Source: Anaerolinea sp. (lineage in GTDB: Bacteria > Chloroflexota > Anaerolineae > Anaerolineales > Anaerolineaceae). Taken from it: DNA of 59,928 nucleotides. This document shows, piece by piece, positions 59,720 through 59,928 of this stretch (positions are counted from its first letter, which is position 1; each line of letters opens with the position of its first letter). A program made the position numbers and the translations under genes. The DNA is taken from NCBI GenBank assembly GCA_020725865.1, contig DYEC01000006.1:1-59928 (forward strand). The letters run 5' to 3'. The notes beneath the pieces were generated by a model. The model saw only the letters and a program-made list of their open reading frames with translations, did no database searches and was not told where the DNA came from.

Positions 59720-59928
59720 GGCGGATTTGCGTCAGTCCCTGTCAAGGGAAACCGCCGACCTGCTTTTACAGGTAACAACCGCCTTCCTGTCGGGGCGGGC
59801 GGATTTGCGTCAGTCCCTGTCAAGGGAAACCGCCGACCTGCTTTTACAGGTAACAACCGCCTTCCTGTCGGGGCGGGCGGATTTGCGTCAGTCCCTGTCA
59901 AGGGAAACCGCCGACCTGCTTTTACAGG
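59720..59928. repeat. 78-bp tandem repeat array, at least 2.6 copies, runs off the window
   Basis: GCGGATTTGCGTCAG starts at 59721, 59799 and 59877 (period 78). The copies are identical in the window. Each unit contains TCCCT-GTCA-AGGGA, CCTG-CTTTTA-CAGG and CCGCC...GGGCGG inverted repeats. No spacers, so it is not a CRISPR array. The frame across it is an artefact of the 26-codon period. Confidence 0.92.

Noticed and set aside
59629-59901. 90-codon frame of repeated Thr-Asp-Ala-Asn-Pro-Pro units
   Set aside because: Product of the 78-bp (26-codon) period; no start signal.
59720-59928. CRISPR array at the right edge
   Set aside because: The 78-bp units are identical throughout with no unique spacers, so it is a tandem repeat.

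Overview
The window looks like a piece of a Chloroflexota chromosome, most likely class Anaerolineae. The clues are a WD40-fused Ser/Thr kinase, a DUF3090/SCO1664 gene pair beside murI, a MutL-type ASKHA ATPase with no glutamate mutase, a sortase with an LPQTG protein, LCP and LysM envelope proteins, and moderate GC. The assignment rests on gene content only. No rRNA, tRNA, insertion sequence or CRISPR array was seen.

Layout. 1-12.4 kb: kinase/WD40, GtrA and GT-C membrane proteins, folate genes folP-folK, homoserine dehydrogenase, SCO1664/DUF3090 proteins, murI, a GATase1 hydrolase, rplS (with its terminator) and a sortase. 12.5-21.1 kb: a translationally coupled plus-strand operon that starts with a probable leaderless gene. 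It encodes a DUF6754-type membrane protein, two polytopic membrane proteins, a zinc-ribbon protein packed with DWL motifs, a MutL-like ATPase and a lipoyl/KOW-like protein, followed by an LPQTG protein and a terminator. 21.1-26.7 kb: a TetR-controlled ABC-2 exporter and an MFS transporter. 26.9-27.3 kb: RNase P RNA on the minus strand. 27.4-35.7 kb: mutL, degV, a response regulator/sirtuin/histidine kinase operon, tilS and a catalytically degenerate tyrosine-recombinase-like gene. 35.8-41.1 kb: an envelope operon (histidine-kinase-like protein, LysM, LCP) divergent from a sulfatase-modifying-factor-type lipoprotein.

41.4-53.6 kb is a type III-A CRISPR-Cas locus on the minus strand. The order is CARF-LuxR regulator, cas10, csm2, csm3, csm4, csm5, csx2 (CARF-HEPN), a Can2/Card1-like CARF nuclease, csx15 and cas6. 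Two small genes follow, a membrane protein and a zinc-ribbon acidic protein, then a terminator, then a striking block with 13 TGATCA palindromes. There is no cas1, cas2 or array.

The main discovery candidate is regulatory. A 27-bp element (25 of 27 identical) sits at the same place, overlapping and just upstream of an ATGACA -35 box with a 17-bp spacer, in front of both cas10 and the small membrane-protein gene. The CARF-LuxR gene lies directly upstream of cas10. This suggests that a cyclic-oligoadenylate-sensing LuxR-type activator drives both the Cas10-Csm operon and an undescribed membrane protein.

53.6-59.9 kb: a zinc-ribbon membrane protein behind a direct-repeat promoter, a diguanylate cyclase, a MOSC protein, an NBR1-like Ig lipoprotein, rnhB, a GT2 glycosyltransferase, a small hypothetical gene, and a 78-bp tandem repeat that runs off the right edge.
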